This document shows positions 13,433 through 25,736 of a stretch of DNA of 64,000 nt, in pieces (the stretch's first letter is position 1; each line of letters begins with the position of its first letter). The position numbers and the translations under genes were made by a program. The stretch is from assembly GCA_964057225.1 (NCBI GenBank), contig OZ059895.1:19602688-19666687 (forward strand), read 5' to 3'. The stretch is from Auanema rhodensis. Lineage: Eukaryota; Nematoda; Chromadorea; Rhabditida; Rhabditidae. The notes beneath the pieces were generated by a model. The model did not search any database. It was not told the DNA's origin and saw nothing but the letters and a program-made list of their open reading frames with translations.

Positions 13433-13433
13433 C
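13432..13433. other. Junction between satellite A and satellite B
   Basis: Array A matches its consensus up to CACCAAT (13426-13432). The next base starts CACAGATCGACGC, which matches satellite B from there on. A would continue with A, and B is normally preceded by A, so the join has no shared bases, no filler and no target-site duplication. On the B side the break lies in the loop of the ATCTG-ATAACA-CAGAT dyad found at each B unit boundary. Confidence 0.95.
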
Positions 13434-13539
13434 ACAGATCGACGCAGCTTAAAAATCCGCATCGAATGCACTACACTACATTGAGAAACGCTTAATACAA
13501 AAATTAGTTATGATCGTTTGAAAAATGATGCATTAGTGT

Positions 13540-13567
13540 ATGTTGAGTTTCCATGTACACTCAACAT
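13540..13567. repeat. Short inverted repeat in satellite B, 9-bp stem
   Basis: ATGTTGAGT at 13540-13548 is matched perfectly by ACTCAACAT at 13559-13567, with a 10-base loop. It is retained in nearly all B units. Rare changes hit the loop (CATGTAAAC near 52928 and 54332) or the stem (CTCAATATAC near 54690 and 56094). Confidence 0.85.
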
Positions 13568-13717
13568 TGCTTCCAAAAACATTTTGACAAAAATTTTTTC
13601 GAAAAATTTTAAAATAATTCATCAAAAAGTAGATGTTTTTAGATTCCTTTTTTTAAGGCAAAGACGATGGACAATGTTATTCAACGAAAAAATTAATTCT
13701 TCAGGGTGAAAATCGAG

Positions 13718-13739
13718 GATATAAGTGTGAACTTATATC
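13718..13739. repeat. Short inverted repeat in satellite B, 9-bp stem, 4-base loop
   Basis: GATATAAGT (13718-13726) and ACTTATATC (13731-13739) are perfect reverse complements around GTGA. Some units change one stem base (ATATATGTTC near 50284, 51337, 54500, 55904, 60112 and 62569, in - orientation). Confidence 0.85.
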
Positions 13740-13756
13740 AGTTGATATCTCGGTGC

Positions 13757-13807
13757 ATTTTTAAGCTAGCGCAAATCTGATAACACAGATCGACGCAGCT
13801 TAAAAAT
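13757..13807. repeat. Compound dyad across the satellite B unit boundary
   Basis: Outer arms ATTTTTAAGCT (13757-13767) and AGCTTAAAAAT (13797-13807) are perfect 11-bp reverse complements. Inside them ATCTG and CAGAT form a second stem around ATAACA. The intervening GCG and CGC could pair with small bulges. The whole could extrude as one hairpin or cruciform. It recurs at almost every B unit boundary in the window. Confidence 0.8.
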
Positions 13808-14569
13808 CCGCATCGAATGCACTACACTACATTGAGAAACGCTTAATACAAAAATTAGTTATGATCGTTTGAAAAATGATGCATTAGTGTATGTTGAGTT
13901 TCCATGTACACTCAACATTGCTTCCAAAAACATTTTGACAAAAATTTTTTCGAAAAATTTTAAAATAATTCATCGAATAGTAGATGTTTTTAGATTCCTT
14001 TTTTTAAGGCAAAGACGATGGACAATGTTATTCAACGAAAAAATTAATTCTTCAGGGTGAAAATCGAGGATATAAGTGTGAACTTATATCAGTTGATATC
14101 TCGGTGCATTTTTAAGCTATCGCAAATCTGATAACACAGATCGACGCAGCTTAAAAATCCGCATCGAATGCACTATACTACATTGAGAAACGCTTTATAG
14201 AAAAATTAGTTATGATCGTTTGAAAAATGATGCATTAGTGTATGTTGAGTTTCCATGTACACTCAACATTGCTTCCAAAAACATTTTGACAAAAATTTTT
14301 TCGAAAAATTTTAAAATAATTTATCAAAAAGTAGATGTTTTTAGATTCCTTTTTTCAAGGCAAAGACGATGGACAATGTTATTCAACGAAAAAATTAATT
14401 CTTCAGGGTGAAAATCGAGGATATAAGTGTGAACTTATATCAGTTGATATCTCGGTGCATTTTTAAGCTAGCGCAAATCTGATAACACAGATCGACGCAG
14501 CTTAAAACTCCGCATCGAATGCACTATACTACATTGAAAAACGCTTAATAAAAAAATTAGTTATGATCG

Positions 14570-14583
14570 TTTAAATATTTAAA
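14570..14583. other. Orientation switch of satellite B, 14-bp AT palindrome
   Basis: TTTAAATATTTAAA is a perfect palindrome. Forward B sequence (as CGTTTAAATA) ends at 14577. Reverse B sequence is recognisable from TACTTTTTGAT at 14584. The six bases TTTAAA at 14578-14583 match neither side's continuation and look like an inverted copy of 14570-14575. Confidence 0.85.
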
Positions 14584-17500
14584 TACTTTTTGATAAATTA
14601 CTTTAAAATTTTTCGAAAAAATTTTTGTCAAAATGTTTTTGGAAGCAATGTTGAGTGTACATGGAAACTCAACATACACTAATGCATCATTATTTAAACG
14701 ATCATAACTAATTTTTTTATTAAGCGTTTTTCAATGTTGTATAGTGCATTCGATGCGGAGTTTTAAGCTGCGTCGATCTGTGTTATCAGATTTGCGCTAG
14801 CTTAAAAATGCACCGAGATATCAACTGATATAAGTTCACACTTATATCCTCGATTTTCACCCTGAAGAATTAATTTTTTCGTTGAATAACATTGTCCATC
14901 GTCTTTGCCTTGAAAAAAGGAATCTAAAAACATCTACTTTTTGATAAATTATTTTAAAATTTTTCGAAAAAATTTTTGTCAAAATGTTTTTGGAAGCAAT
15001 GTTGAGTGTACATGGAAACTCAACATACACTAATGCATCATTTTTCAAACGATCATAACTAATTTTTCTATAAAGCGTTTCTCAATGTAGTATAGTGCAT
15101 TCGATGCGGATTTTTAAGCTGCGTCGATCTGTGTTATCAGATTTGCGCTAGCTTAAAAATGCCCCGAGATATCAACTGATATAAGTTCACACTTATATCC
15201 TCGATTTTCACCCTGAAGAATTAATTTTTTCGTTGAATAACATTGTCCATCGTCTTTGCCTTAAAAAAAGGAATCTAAAAACATCTACTATTCGATGAAT
15301 TATTTTAAAATTTTTCGAAAAAATTTTTGTCAAAATGTTTTTGGAAGCAATGTTGAGTGTACATGGAAACTCAACATACACTAATGCATCATTTTTCAAA
15401 CGATCATAACTAATTTTTGTATTAAGCGTTTCTCAATGTAGTGTAGTGCATTCGATGCGGATTTTTAAGCTGCGTCGATCTGTGTAATCAGATTTGCGCT
15501 AGCTTAAAAATGCACCGAGATATCAACTGATATAAGTTCACACTTATAACCTCGATTTTCACCCTGAAGAATTAATTTTTTCGTTGAATAACATTGTCCA
15601 TCGTCTTTGCCTTAAAAAAAGGAATCTAAAAACATCTACTTTTTGATGAATTATTTTAAAATTTTTCGAAAAAATTTTTGTCAAAATGTTTTTGGAAGCA
15701 ATGTTGAGTGTACATGGAAACTCAACATACACTAATGCATAATTTTTCAAACGATCATAACTAATTTTTGTATTAAGCGTTTCTCAATGTAGTATAGTGC
15801 ATTCGATGCGGATTTTTAAGCTGCGTCGATCTGTGTTATCAGATTTGCGCTAGCTTAAAAATGCACCGAGATATCAACTGATATAAGTTCACACTTATAT
15901 CCTCGATTTTCACCCTGAAGAATTAATTTTTTCGTTGAGTAACATTGTCCATCGTCTTTGCCTTAAAAAAAGGAATCTAAAAACATCTACTTTTTGATAA
16001 ATTATTTTAAAATTTTTCGAAAAAATTTTTGTCAAAATGTTTTTGGAAGCAATGTTGAGTGTACATGGAAACTCAACATACACTAATGCATAATTTTTCA
16101 AACGATCATAACTAATTTTTGTATTAAGCGTTTCTCAATGTAGTATAGTGCATTCGATGCGGATTTTTAAGCTGCGTCGATCTGTGTTATCAGATTTGCG
16201 CTAGCTTAAAAATGCACCGAGATATCAACTGATATAAGTTCACACTTATATCCTCGATTTTCACCCTGAAGAATTAATTTTTTCGTTTAATAACATTGTC
16301 CATCGTCTTTGCCTTGAAAAAAGGAATCTAAAAACATCTACTTTTTGATAAATTATTTTAAAATTTTTCGAAAAAATTTTTGTCAAAATGTTTTTGGAAG
16401 CAATGTTGAGTGTACATGGAAACTCAACATACACTAATGCATCATTTTTCAAACGATCATAACTAATTTTTCTATAAAGCGTTTCTCAATGTAGTATAGT
16501 GCATTCGATGCGGATTTTTAAGCTGCGTCGATCTGTGTTATCAGATTTGCGCTAGCTTAAAAATGCACCGAGATATCAACTGATATAAGTTCACACTTAT
16601 ATCCTCGATTTTCACCCTGAAGAATTAATTTTTTCGTTGAATAACATTGTCCATCGTCTTTGCCTTAAAAAAAGGAATCTAAAAACATCTACTTTTTGAT
16701 GAATTATTTTAAAATTTTTCGAAAAAATTTTTGTCAAAATGTTTTTGGAAGCAATGTTGAGTGTACATGGAAACTCAACATACACTAATGCATCATTTTT
16801 CAAACGATCATAACTAATTTTTGTATTAAGCGTTTCTCAATGTAGTGTAGTGCATTCGATGCGGATTTTTAAGCTGCGTCGATCTGTGTTATCAGATTTG
16901 CGCTAGCTTAAAAATGCACCGAGATATCAACTGATATAAGTTCACACTTATATCCTCGATTTTCACCCTGAAGAATTAATTTTTTCGTTGAATAACATTG
17001 TCCATCGTCTTTGCCTTAAAAAAAGGAATCTAAAAACATCTACTTTTTAATGAATTATTTTAAAATTTTTCGAAAAAATTTTTGTCAAAATGTTTTTGGA
17101 AGCAATGTTGAGTGTACATGGAAACTCAACATACACTAATGCATCATTTTTCAAACGATCATAACTAATTTTTGTATTAAGCGTTTCTCAATGTAGTATA
17201 GTGCATTCGATGCGGATTTTTAAGCTGCGTCGATCTGTGTTATCAGATTTGCGCTAGCTTAAAAATGCACCGAGATATCAACTGATATAAGTTCACACTT
17301 ATATCCTCGATTTTCACCCTGAAGAATTAATTTTTTCGTTGAATAACATTGTCCATCGTCTTTGCCTTGAAAAAAGGAATCTAAAAACATCTACTTTTTG
17401 ATAAATTATTTTAAAATTTTTCGAAAAAATTTTTGTCAAAATGTTTTTGGAAGCAATGTTGAGTGTACATGGAAACTCAACATACACTAATGCATCATTT

Positions 17501-18454
17501 TTCAAACGATCATAACTAATTTTTCTATAAAGCGTTTCTCAATGTAGTATAGTGCATTCGATGCGGATTTTTAAGCTGCGTCGATCTGTGTTATCAGATT
17601 TGCGCTAGCTTAAAAATGCACCGAGATATCAACTGATATAAGTTCACACTTATATCCTCGATTTTCACCCTGAAGAATTAATTTTTTCGTTGAATAACAT
17701 TGTCCATCGTCTTTGCCTTAAAAAAAGGAATCTAAAAACATCTACTTTTTGATGAATTATTTTAAAATTTTTCGAAAAAATTTTTGTCAAAATGTTTTTG
17801 GAAGCAATGTTGAGTGTACATGGAAACTCAACATACACTAATGCATCATTTTTCAAACGATCATAACTAATTTTTCTATAAAGCGTTTCTCAATGTAGTA
17901 TAGTGCATTCGATGCGGATTTTTAAGCTGCGTCGATCTGTGTTATCAGATTTGCGCTAGCTTAAAAATGCACCGAGATATCAACTGATATAAGTTCACAC
18001 TTATATCCTCGATTTTCACCCTGAAGAATTAATTTTTTCGTTGAATAACATTGTCCATCGTCTTTGCCTTAAAAAAAGGAATCTAAAAACATCTACTTTT
18101 TGATGAATTATTTTAAAATTTTTCGAAAAAATTTTTGTCAAAATGTTTTTGGAAGCAATGTTGAGTGTACATGGAAACTCAACATACACTAATGCATCAT
18201 TTTTCAAACGATCATAACTAATTTTTGTATTAAGCGTTTCTCAATGTAGTGTAGTGCATTCGATGCGGATTTTTAAGCTGCGTCGATCTGTGTTATCAGA
18301 TTTGCGCTAGCTTAAAAATGCACCGAGATATCAACTGATATAAGTTCACACTTATATCCTCGATTTTCACCCTGAAGAATTAATTTTTTCGTTGAATAAC
18401 ATTGTCCATCGTCTTTGCCTTAAAAAAAGGAATCTAAAAACATCTACTTTTTGA

Positions 18455-18475
18455 TGAATTATTATAAATTTTTCG
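18455..18475 (-). other. Single-base deletion in a satellite B unit
   Basis: TTATTATAAATTTTTCG replaces TTATTTTAAAATTTTTCG. The distance between the flanking units is 701 bp instead of 702. Confidence 0.85.
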
Positions 18476-18716
18476 AAAAAATTTTTGTCAAAATGTTTTT
18501 GGAAGCAATGTTGAGTGTACATGGAAACTCAACATACACTAATGCATCATTTTTCAAACGATCATAACTAATTTTTGTATTAAGCGTTTCTCAATGTAGT
18601 ATAGTGCATTCGATGCGGATTTTTAAGCTGCGTCGATCTGTGTTATCAGATTTGCGCTAGCTTAAAAATGCACCGAGATATCAACTGATATAAGTTCACA
18701 CTTATATCCTCGATTT

Positions 18717-21700
18717 TCACCCTGAAGAATTAATTTTTTCGTTGAATAACATTGTCCATCGTCTTTGCCTTGAAAAAAGGAATCTAAAAACATCTACTTT
18801 TTGATAAATTATTTTAAAATTTTTCGAAAAAATTTTTGTCAAAATGTTTTTGGAAGCAATGTTGAGTGTACATGGAAACTCAACATACACTAATGCATCA
18901 TTTTTCAAACGATCATAACTAATTTTTCTATAAAGCGTTTCTCAATGTAGTATAGTGCATTCGATGCGGATTTTTAAGCTGCGTCGATCTGTGTTATCAG
19001 ATTTGCGCTAGCTTAAAAATGCACCGAGATATCAACTGATATAAGTTCACACTTATATCCTCGATTTTCACCCTGAAGAATTAATTTTTTCGTTGAATAA
19101 CATTGTCCATCGTCTTTGCCTTAAAAAAAGGAATCTAAAAACATCTACTTTTTGATGAATTATTTTAAAATTTTTCGAAAAAATTTTTGTCAAAATGTTT
19201 TTGGAAGCAATGTTGAGTGTACATGGAAACTCAACATACACTAATGCATCATTTTTCAAACGATCATAACTAATTTTTGTATTAAGCGTTTCTCAATGTA
19301 GTGTAGTGCATTCGATGCGGATTTTTAAGCTGCGTCGATCTGTGTTATCAGATTTGCGCTAGCTTAAAAATGCACCGAGATATCAACTGATATAAGTTCA
19401 CACTTATATCCTCGATTTTCACCCTGAAGAATTAATTTTTTCGTTGAATAACATTGTCCATCGTCTTTGCCTTAAAAAAAGGAATCTAAAAACATCTACT
19501 TTTTGATGAATTATTTTAAAATTTTTCGAAAAAATTTTTGTCAAAATGTTTTTGGAAGCAATGTTGAGTGTACATGGAAACTCAACATACACTAATGCAT
19601 CATTTTTCAAACGATCATAACTAATTTTTGTATTAAGCGTTTCTCAATGTAGTATAGTGCATTCGATGCGGATTTTTAAGCTGCGTCGATCTGTGTTATC
19701 AGATTTGCGCTAGCTTAAAAATGCACCGAGATATCAACTGATATAAGTTCACACTTATATCCTCGATTTTCACCCTGAAGAATTAATTTTTTCGTTGAAT
19801 AACATTGTCCATCGTCTTTGCCTTGAAAAAAGGAATCTAAAAACATCTACTTTTTGATAAATTATTTTAAAATTTTTCGAAAAAATTTTTGTCAAAATGT
19901 TTTTGGAAGCAATGTTGAGTGTACATGGAAACTCAACATACACTAATGCATCATTTTTCAAACGATCATAACTAATTTTTGTATTAAGCGTTTCTCAATG
20001 TAGTGTAGTGCATTCGATGCGGATTTTTAAGCTGCGTCGATCTGTGTTATCAGATTTGCGCTAGCTTAAAAATGCACCGAGATATCAACTGATATAAGTT
20101 CACACTTATATCCTCGATTTTCACCCTGAAGAATTAATTTTTTCGTTGAATAACATTGTCCATCGTCTTTGCCTTAAAAAAAGGAATCTAAAAACATCTA
20201 CTTTTTGATGAATTATTTTAAAATTTTTCGAAAAAATTTTTGTCAAAATGTTTTTGGAAGCAATGTTGAGTGTACATGGAAACTCAACATACACTAATGC
20301 ATCATTTTTCAAACGATCATAACTAATTTTTCTATAAAGCGTTTCTCAATGTAGTATAGTGCATTCGATGCGGATTTTTAAGCTGCGTCGATCTGTGTTA
20401 TCAGATTTGCGCTAGCTTAAAAATGCACCGAGATATCAACTGATATAAGTTCACACTTATATCCTCGATTTTCACCCTGAAGAATTAATTTTTTCGTTGA
20501 ATAACATTGTCCATCGTCTTTGCCTTAAAAAAAGGAATCTAAAAACATCTACTTTTTGATGAATTATTTTAAAATTTTTCGAAAAAATTTTTGTCAAAAT
20601 GTTTTTGGAAGCAATGTTGAGTGTACATGGAAACTCAACATACACTAATGCATCATTTTTCAAACGATCATAACTAATTTTTGTATTAAGCGTTTCTCAA
20701 TGTAGTGTAGTGCATTCGATGCGGATTTTTAAGCTGCGTCGATCTGTGTTATCAGATTTGCGCTAGCTTAAAAATGCACCGAGATATCAACTGATATAAG
20801 TTCACACTTATATCCTCGATTTTCACCCTGAAGAATTAATTTTTTCGTTGAATAACATTGTCCATCGTCTTTGCCTTAAAAAAAGGAATCTAAAAACATC
20901 TACTTTTTGATGAATTATTTTAAAATTTTTCGAAAAAATTTTTGTCAAAATGTTTTTGGAAGCAATGTTGAGTGTACATGGAAACTCAACATACACTAAT
21001 GCATCATTTTTCAAACGATCATAACTAATTTTTGTATTAAGCGTTTCTCAATGTAGTATAGTGCATTCGATGCGGATTTTTAAGCTGCGTCGATCTGTGT
21101 TATCAGATTTGCGCTAGCTTAAAAATGCACCGAGATATCAACTGATATAAGTTCACACTTATATCCTCGATTTTCACCCTGAAGAATTAATTTTTTCGTT
21201 GAATAACATTGTCCATCGTCTTTGCCTTGAAAAAAGGAATCTAAAAACATCTACTTTTTGATAAATTATTTTAAAATTTTTCGAAAAAATTTTTGTCAAA
21301 ATGTTTTTGGAAGCAATGTTGAGTGTACATGGAAACTCAACATACACTAATGCATCATTTTTCAAACGATCATAACTAATTTTTCTATAAAGCGTTTCTC
21401 AATGTAGTATAGTGCATTCGATGCGGATTTTTAAGCTGCGTCGATCTGTGTTATCAGATTTGCGCTAGCTTAAAAATGCACCGAGATATCAACTGATATA
21501 AGTTCACACTTATATCCTCGATTTTCACCCTGAAGAATTAATTTTTTCGTTGAATAACATTGTCCATCGTCTTTGCCTTAAAAAAAGGAATCTAAAAACA
21601 TCTACTTTTTGATGAATTATTTTAAAATTTTTCGAAAAAATTTTTGTCAAAATGTTTTTGGAAGCAATGTTGAGTGTACATGGAAACTCAACATACACTA

Positions 21701-24700
21701 ATGCATCATTTTTCAAACGATCATAACTAATTTTTGTATTAAGCGTTTCTCAATGTAGTGTAGTGCATTCGATGCGGATTTTTAAGCTGCGTCGATCTGT
21801 GTTATCAGATTTGCGCTAGCTTAAAAATGCACCGAGATATCAACTGATATAAGTTCACACTTATATCCTCGATTTTCACCCTGAAGAATTAATTTTTTCG
21901 TTGAATAACATTGTCCATCGTCTTTGCCTTAAAAAAAGGAATCTAAAAACATCTACTTTTTGATGAATTATTTTAAAATTTTTCGAAAAAATTTTTGTCA
22001 AAATGTTTTTGGAAGCAATGTTGAGTGTACATGGAAACTCAACATACACTAATGCATCATTTTTCAAACGATCATAACTAATTTTTGTATTAAGCGTTTC
22101 TCAATGTAGTATAGTGCATTCGATGCGGATTTTTAAGCTGCGTCGATCTGTGTTATCAGATTTGCGCTAGCTTAAAAATGCACCGAGATATCAACTGATA
22201 TAAGTTCACACTTATATCCTCGATTTTCACCCTGAAGAATTAATTTTTTCGTTGAATAACATTGTCCATCGTCTTTGCCTTGAAAAAAGGAATCTAAAAA
22301 CATCTACTTTTTGATAAATTATTTTAAAATTTTTCGAAAAAATTTTTGTCAAAATGTTTTTGGAAGCAATGTTGAGTGTACATGGAAACTCAACATACAC
22401 TAATGCATCATTTTTCAAACGATCATAACTAATTTTTGTATTAAGCGTTTCTCAATGTAGTGTAGTGCATTCGATGCGGATTTTTAAGCTGCGTCGATCT
22501 GTGTTATCAGATTTGCGCTAGCTTAAAAATGCACCGAGATATCAACTGATATAAGTTCACACTTATATCCTCGATTTTCACCCTGAAGAATTAATTTTTT
22601 CGTTGAATAACATTGTCCATCGTCTTTGCCTTAAAAAAAGGAATCTAAAAACATCTACTTTTTGATGAATTATTTTAAAATTTTTCGAAAAAATTTTTGT
22701 CAAAATGTTTTTGGAAGCAATGTTGAGTGTACATGGAAACTCAACATACACTAATGCATCATTTTTCAAACGATCATAACTAATTTTTGTATTAAGCGTT
22801 TCTCAATGTAGTGTAGTGCATTCGATGCGGATTTTTAAGCTGCGTCGATCTGTGTTATCAGATTTGCGCTAGCTTAAAAATGCACCGAGATATCAACTGA
22901 TATAAGTTCACACTTATATCCTCGATTTTCACCCTGAAGAATTAATTTTTTCGTTGGATAACATTGTCCATCGTCTTTACCTTAAAAAAAGGAATCTAAA
23001 AACATCTACTTTTTGATGAATTATTTTAAAATTTTTCGAAAAAATTTTTGTCAAAATGTTTTTGGAAGCAATGTTGAGTGTACATGGAAACTCAACATAC
23101 ACTAATGCATCATTTTTCAAACGATCATAACTAATTTTTGTATTAAGCGTTTCTCAATGTAGTGTAGTGCATTCGATGCGGATTTTTAAGCTGCGTCGAT
23201 CTGTGTTATCAGATTTGCGCTAGCTTAAAAATGCACCGAGATATCAACTGATATAAGTTCACACTTATATCCTCGATTTTCACCCTGAAGAATTAATTTT
23301 TTCGTTGAATAACATTGTCCATCGTCTTTGCCTTAAAAAAAGGAATCTAAAAACATCTACTTTTTGATAAATTATTTTAAAATTTTTCGAAAAAATTTTT
23401 GTCAAAATGTTTTTGGAAGCAATGTTGAGTGTACATGGAAACTCAACATACACTAATGCATCATTTTTCAAACGATCATAACTAATTTTTGTATTAAGCG
23501 TTTCTCAATGTAGTGTAGTGCATTCGATGCGGATTTTTAAGCTGCGTCGATCTGTGTTATCAGATTTGCGCTAGCTTAAAAATGCACCGAGATATCAACT
23601 GATATAAGTTCACACTTATATCCTCGATTTTCACCCTGAAGAATTAATTTTTTCGTTGAATAACATTGTCCATCGTCTTTGCCTTAAAAAAAGTAATCTA
23701 AAAACAGCTACTTTTTGATAAATTATTTTAAAATTTTTCGAAAAAATTTTTGTCAAAATGTTTTTGGAAGCAATGTTGAGTGTACATGGAAACTCAACAT
23801 ACACTAATGCATCATTTTTTAAACGATCATAACTGATTTTTCTATTAAGCGTTTTTCAATGTAGTATAGTGCATTCGATGCGGATTTTTAAGCTGCGTCG
23901 ATCTGTGTTATCAGATTTGCGCTAGCTTAAAAATGCACCGAGATATCAACTGATATAAGTTCACACTTATATCCTCGATTTTCACCCTGAAGAATTAATT
24001 TTTTCGTTGAATAACATTGTCCATCGTCTTTGCCTTAAAAAAAGGAATCTAAAAACATCTACTTTTTGATGAATTATCTTAAAATTTTTCGAAAAAATTT
24101 TTGTCAAAATGTTTTTGGAAGCAATGTTGAGTGTACATGGAAACTCAACATACACTAATGCATCATTTTTCAAACGATCATAACTAATTTTTGTATTAAG
24201 CGTTTCTCAATGTAGTATAGTGCATTCGATGCGGATTTTTAAGCTGCGTCGATCTGTGTTATCAGATTTGCGCTAGCTTAAAAATGCACCGAGATATCAA
24301 CTGATATAAGTTCACACTTATATCCTCGATTTTCACCCTGAAGAATTAATTTTTTCGTTGAATAACATTGTCCATCGTCTTTGCCTTAAAAAAAGGAATC
24401 TAAAAACATCTACTTTTTGATGAATTATTTTAAAATTTTTCGAAAAAATTTTTGTCAAAATGTTTTTGGAAGCAATGTTGAGTGTACATGGAAACTCAAC
24501 ATACACTAATGCATCATTTTTCAAACGATCATAACTAATTTTTGTATTAAGCGTTTCTCAATGTAGTATAGTGCATTCGATGCGGATTTTTAAGCTGCGT
24601 CGATCTGTGTTATCAGATTTGCGCTAGCTTAAAAATGCACCGAGATATCAACTGATATAAGTTCACACTTATATCCTCGATTTTCACCCTGAAGAATTAA

Positions 24701-25736
24701 TTTTTTCGTTGAATAACATTGTCCATCGTCTTTGCCTTGAAAAAAGGAATCTAAAAACATCTACTTTTTGATAAATTATTTTAAAATTTTTCGAAAAAAT
24801 TTTTGTCAAAATGTTTTTGGAAGCAATGTTGAGTGTACATGGAAACTCAACATACACTAATGCATCATTTTTCAAACGATCATAACTAATTTTTGTATTA
24901 AGCGTTTCTCAATGTAGTGTAGTGCATTCGATGCGGATTTTTAAGCTGCGTCGATCTGTGTTATCAGATTTGCGCTAGCTTAAAAATGCACCGAGATATC
25001 AACTGATATAAGTTCACACTTATATCCTCGATTTTCACCCTGAAGAATTAATTTTTTCGTTGAATAACATTGTCCATCGTCTTTGCCTTAAAAAAAGGAA
25101 TCTAAAAACATCTACTTTTTGATGAATTATTTTAAAATTTTTCGAAAAAATTTTTGTCAAAATGTTTTTGGAAGCAATGTTGAGTGTACATGGAAACTCA
25201 ACATACACTAATGCATCATTTTTCAAACGATCATAACTAATTTTTGTATTAAGCGTTTCTCAATGTAGTGTAGTGCATTCGATGCGGATTTTTAAGCTGC
25301 GTCGATCTGTGTTATCAGATTTGCGCTAGCTTAAAAATGCACCGAGATATCAACTGATATAAGTTCACACTTATATCCTCGATTTTCACCCTGAAGAATT
25401 AATTTTTTCGTTGAATAACATTGTCCATCGTCTTTACCTTAAAAAAAGGAATCTAAAAACATCTACTTTTTGATGAATTATTTTAAAATTTTTCGAAAAA
25501 ATTTTTGTCAAAATGTTTTTGGAAGCAATGTTGAGTGTACATGGAAACTCAACATACACTAATGCATCATTTTTCAAACGATCATAACTAATTTTTGTAT
25601 TAAGCGTTTCTCAATGTAGTGTAGTGCATTCGATGCGGATTTTTAAGCTGCGTCGATCTGTGTTATCAGATTTGCGCTAGCTTAAAAATGCACCGAGATA
25701 TCAACTGATATAAGTTCACACTTATATCCTCGATTT
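18717..25736 (-). repeat. Satellite B seven-unit higher-order repeats (2457 bp), first domain
   Basis: Units with TTGAAAAAAGG followed downstream by TTGTATTAAG and GTGTAG lie at 19770, 22227 and 24684, each 2457 bp apart. The CTTTACC variant recurs at about 22980 and 25437, also 2457 bp apart. Blocks starting at 18717, 21174 and 23631 follow the same order of unit types, with drift in the last units. Confidence 0.75.

Larger units (their letters stand above)
13433..13783 (+). repeat. Satellite B representative monomer (351 bp)
   Basis: This unit is a reference for the family. It contains several inverted repeats: a 9-bp stem ATGTTGAGT/ACTCAACAT at 13540-13567, the 12-bp palindrome TTTTTCGAAAAA at 13595-13606, and a 9-bp stem GATATAAGT/ACTTATATC at 13718-13739. 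ATTTTTAAGCT (13757-13767) pairs with AGCTTAAAAAT at the start of the next unit. The length is close to twice that of satellite A, but I see no similarity between the two halves of B or between A and B. Confidence 0.93.
13433..14577 (+). repeat. Satellite B, forward-oriented segment (3.25 units)
   Basis: Three complete 351-bp units start at 13433, 13784 and 14135. A partial fourth of 92 bp starts at 14486. Variants set the units apart: the second has ATTCATCGAATAGTAG, the third has CTTTATAGAAAAATTAG, and the fourth has TTAAAACTCCGC and a longer A run. This segment is also the left arm of a large inverted repeat. Confidence 0.97.
13433..15835. repeat. Large inverted repeat (arms 1145 bp, spacer 113 bp)
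   Basis: Arms 13433-14577 and 14691-15835 align about a centre at 14634. Private variants found nowhere else in the window are shared: ATTCATCGAATAGTAG at about 13970 mirrors its complement near 15290, and the TTTAAATA form at the inner arm ends matches. I saw about six mismatches by eye, for example at the GCTATCGC site near 14120 and TGTGTAATC near 15484. The spacer (14578-14690) is a piece of reverse-oriented B unit. Confidence 0.88.

Noticed and set aside
14563-14750. Orientation switch as a simple assembly join of two B contigs
   Set aside because: The mirror order of private variants, the mismatches between the arms and the short filler favour a real inverted duplication. I keep the artefact as a possibility until spanning reads are seen.
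13433-15835. Inverted-repeat transposon or foldback element with terminal inverted repeats
   Set aside because: The arms are ordinary satellite B units, the spacer is also satellite B, there is no transposase and no target-site duplication at the ends.
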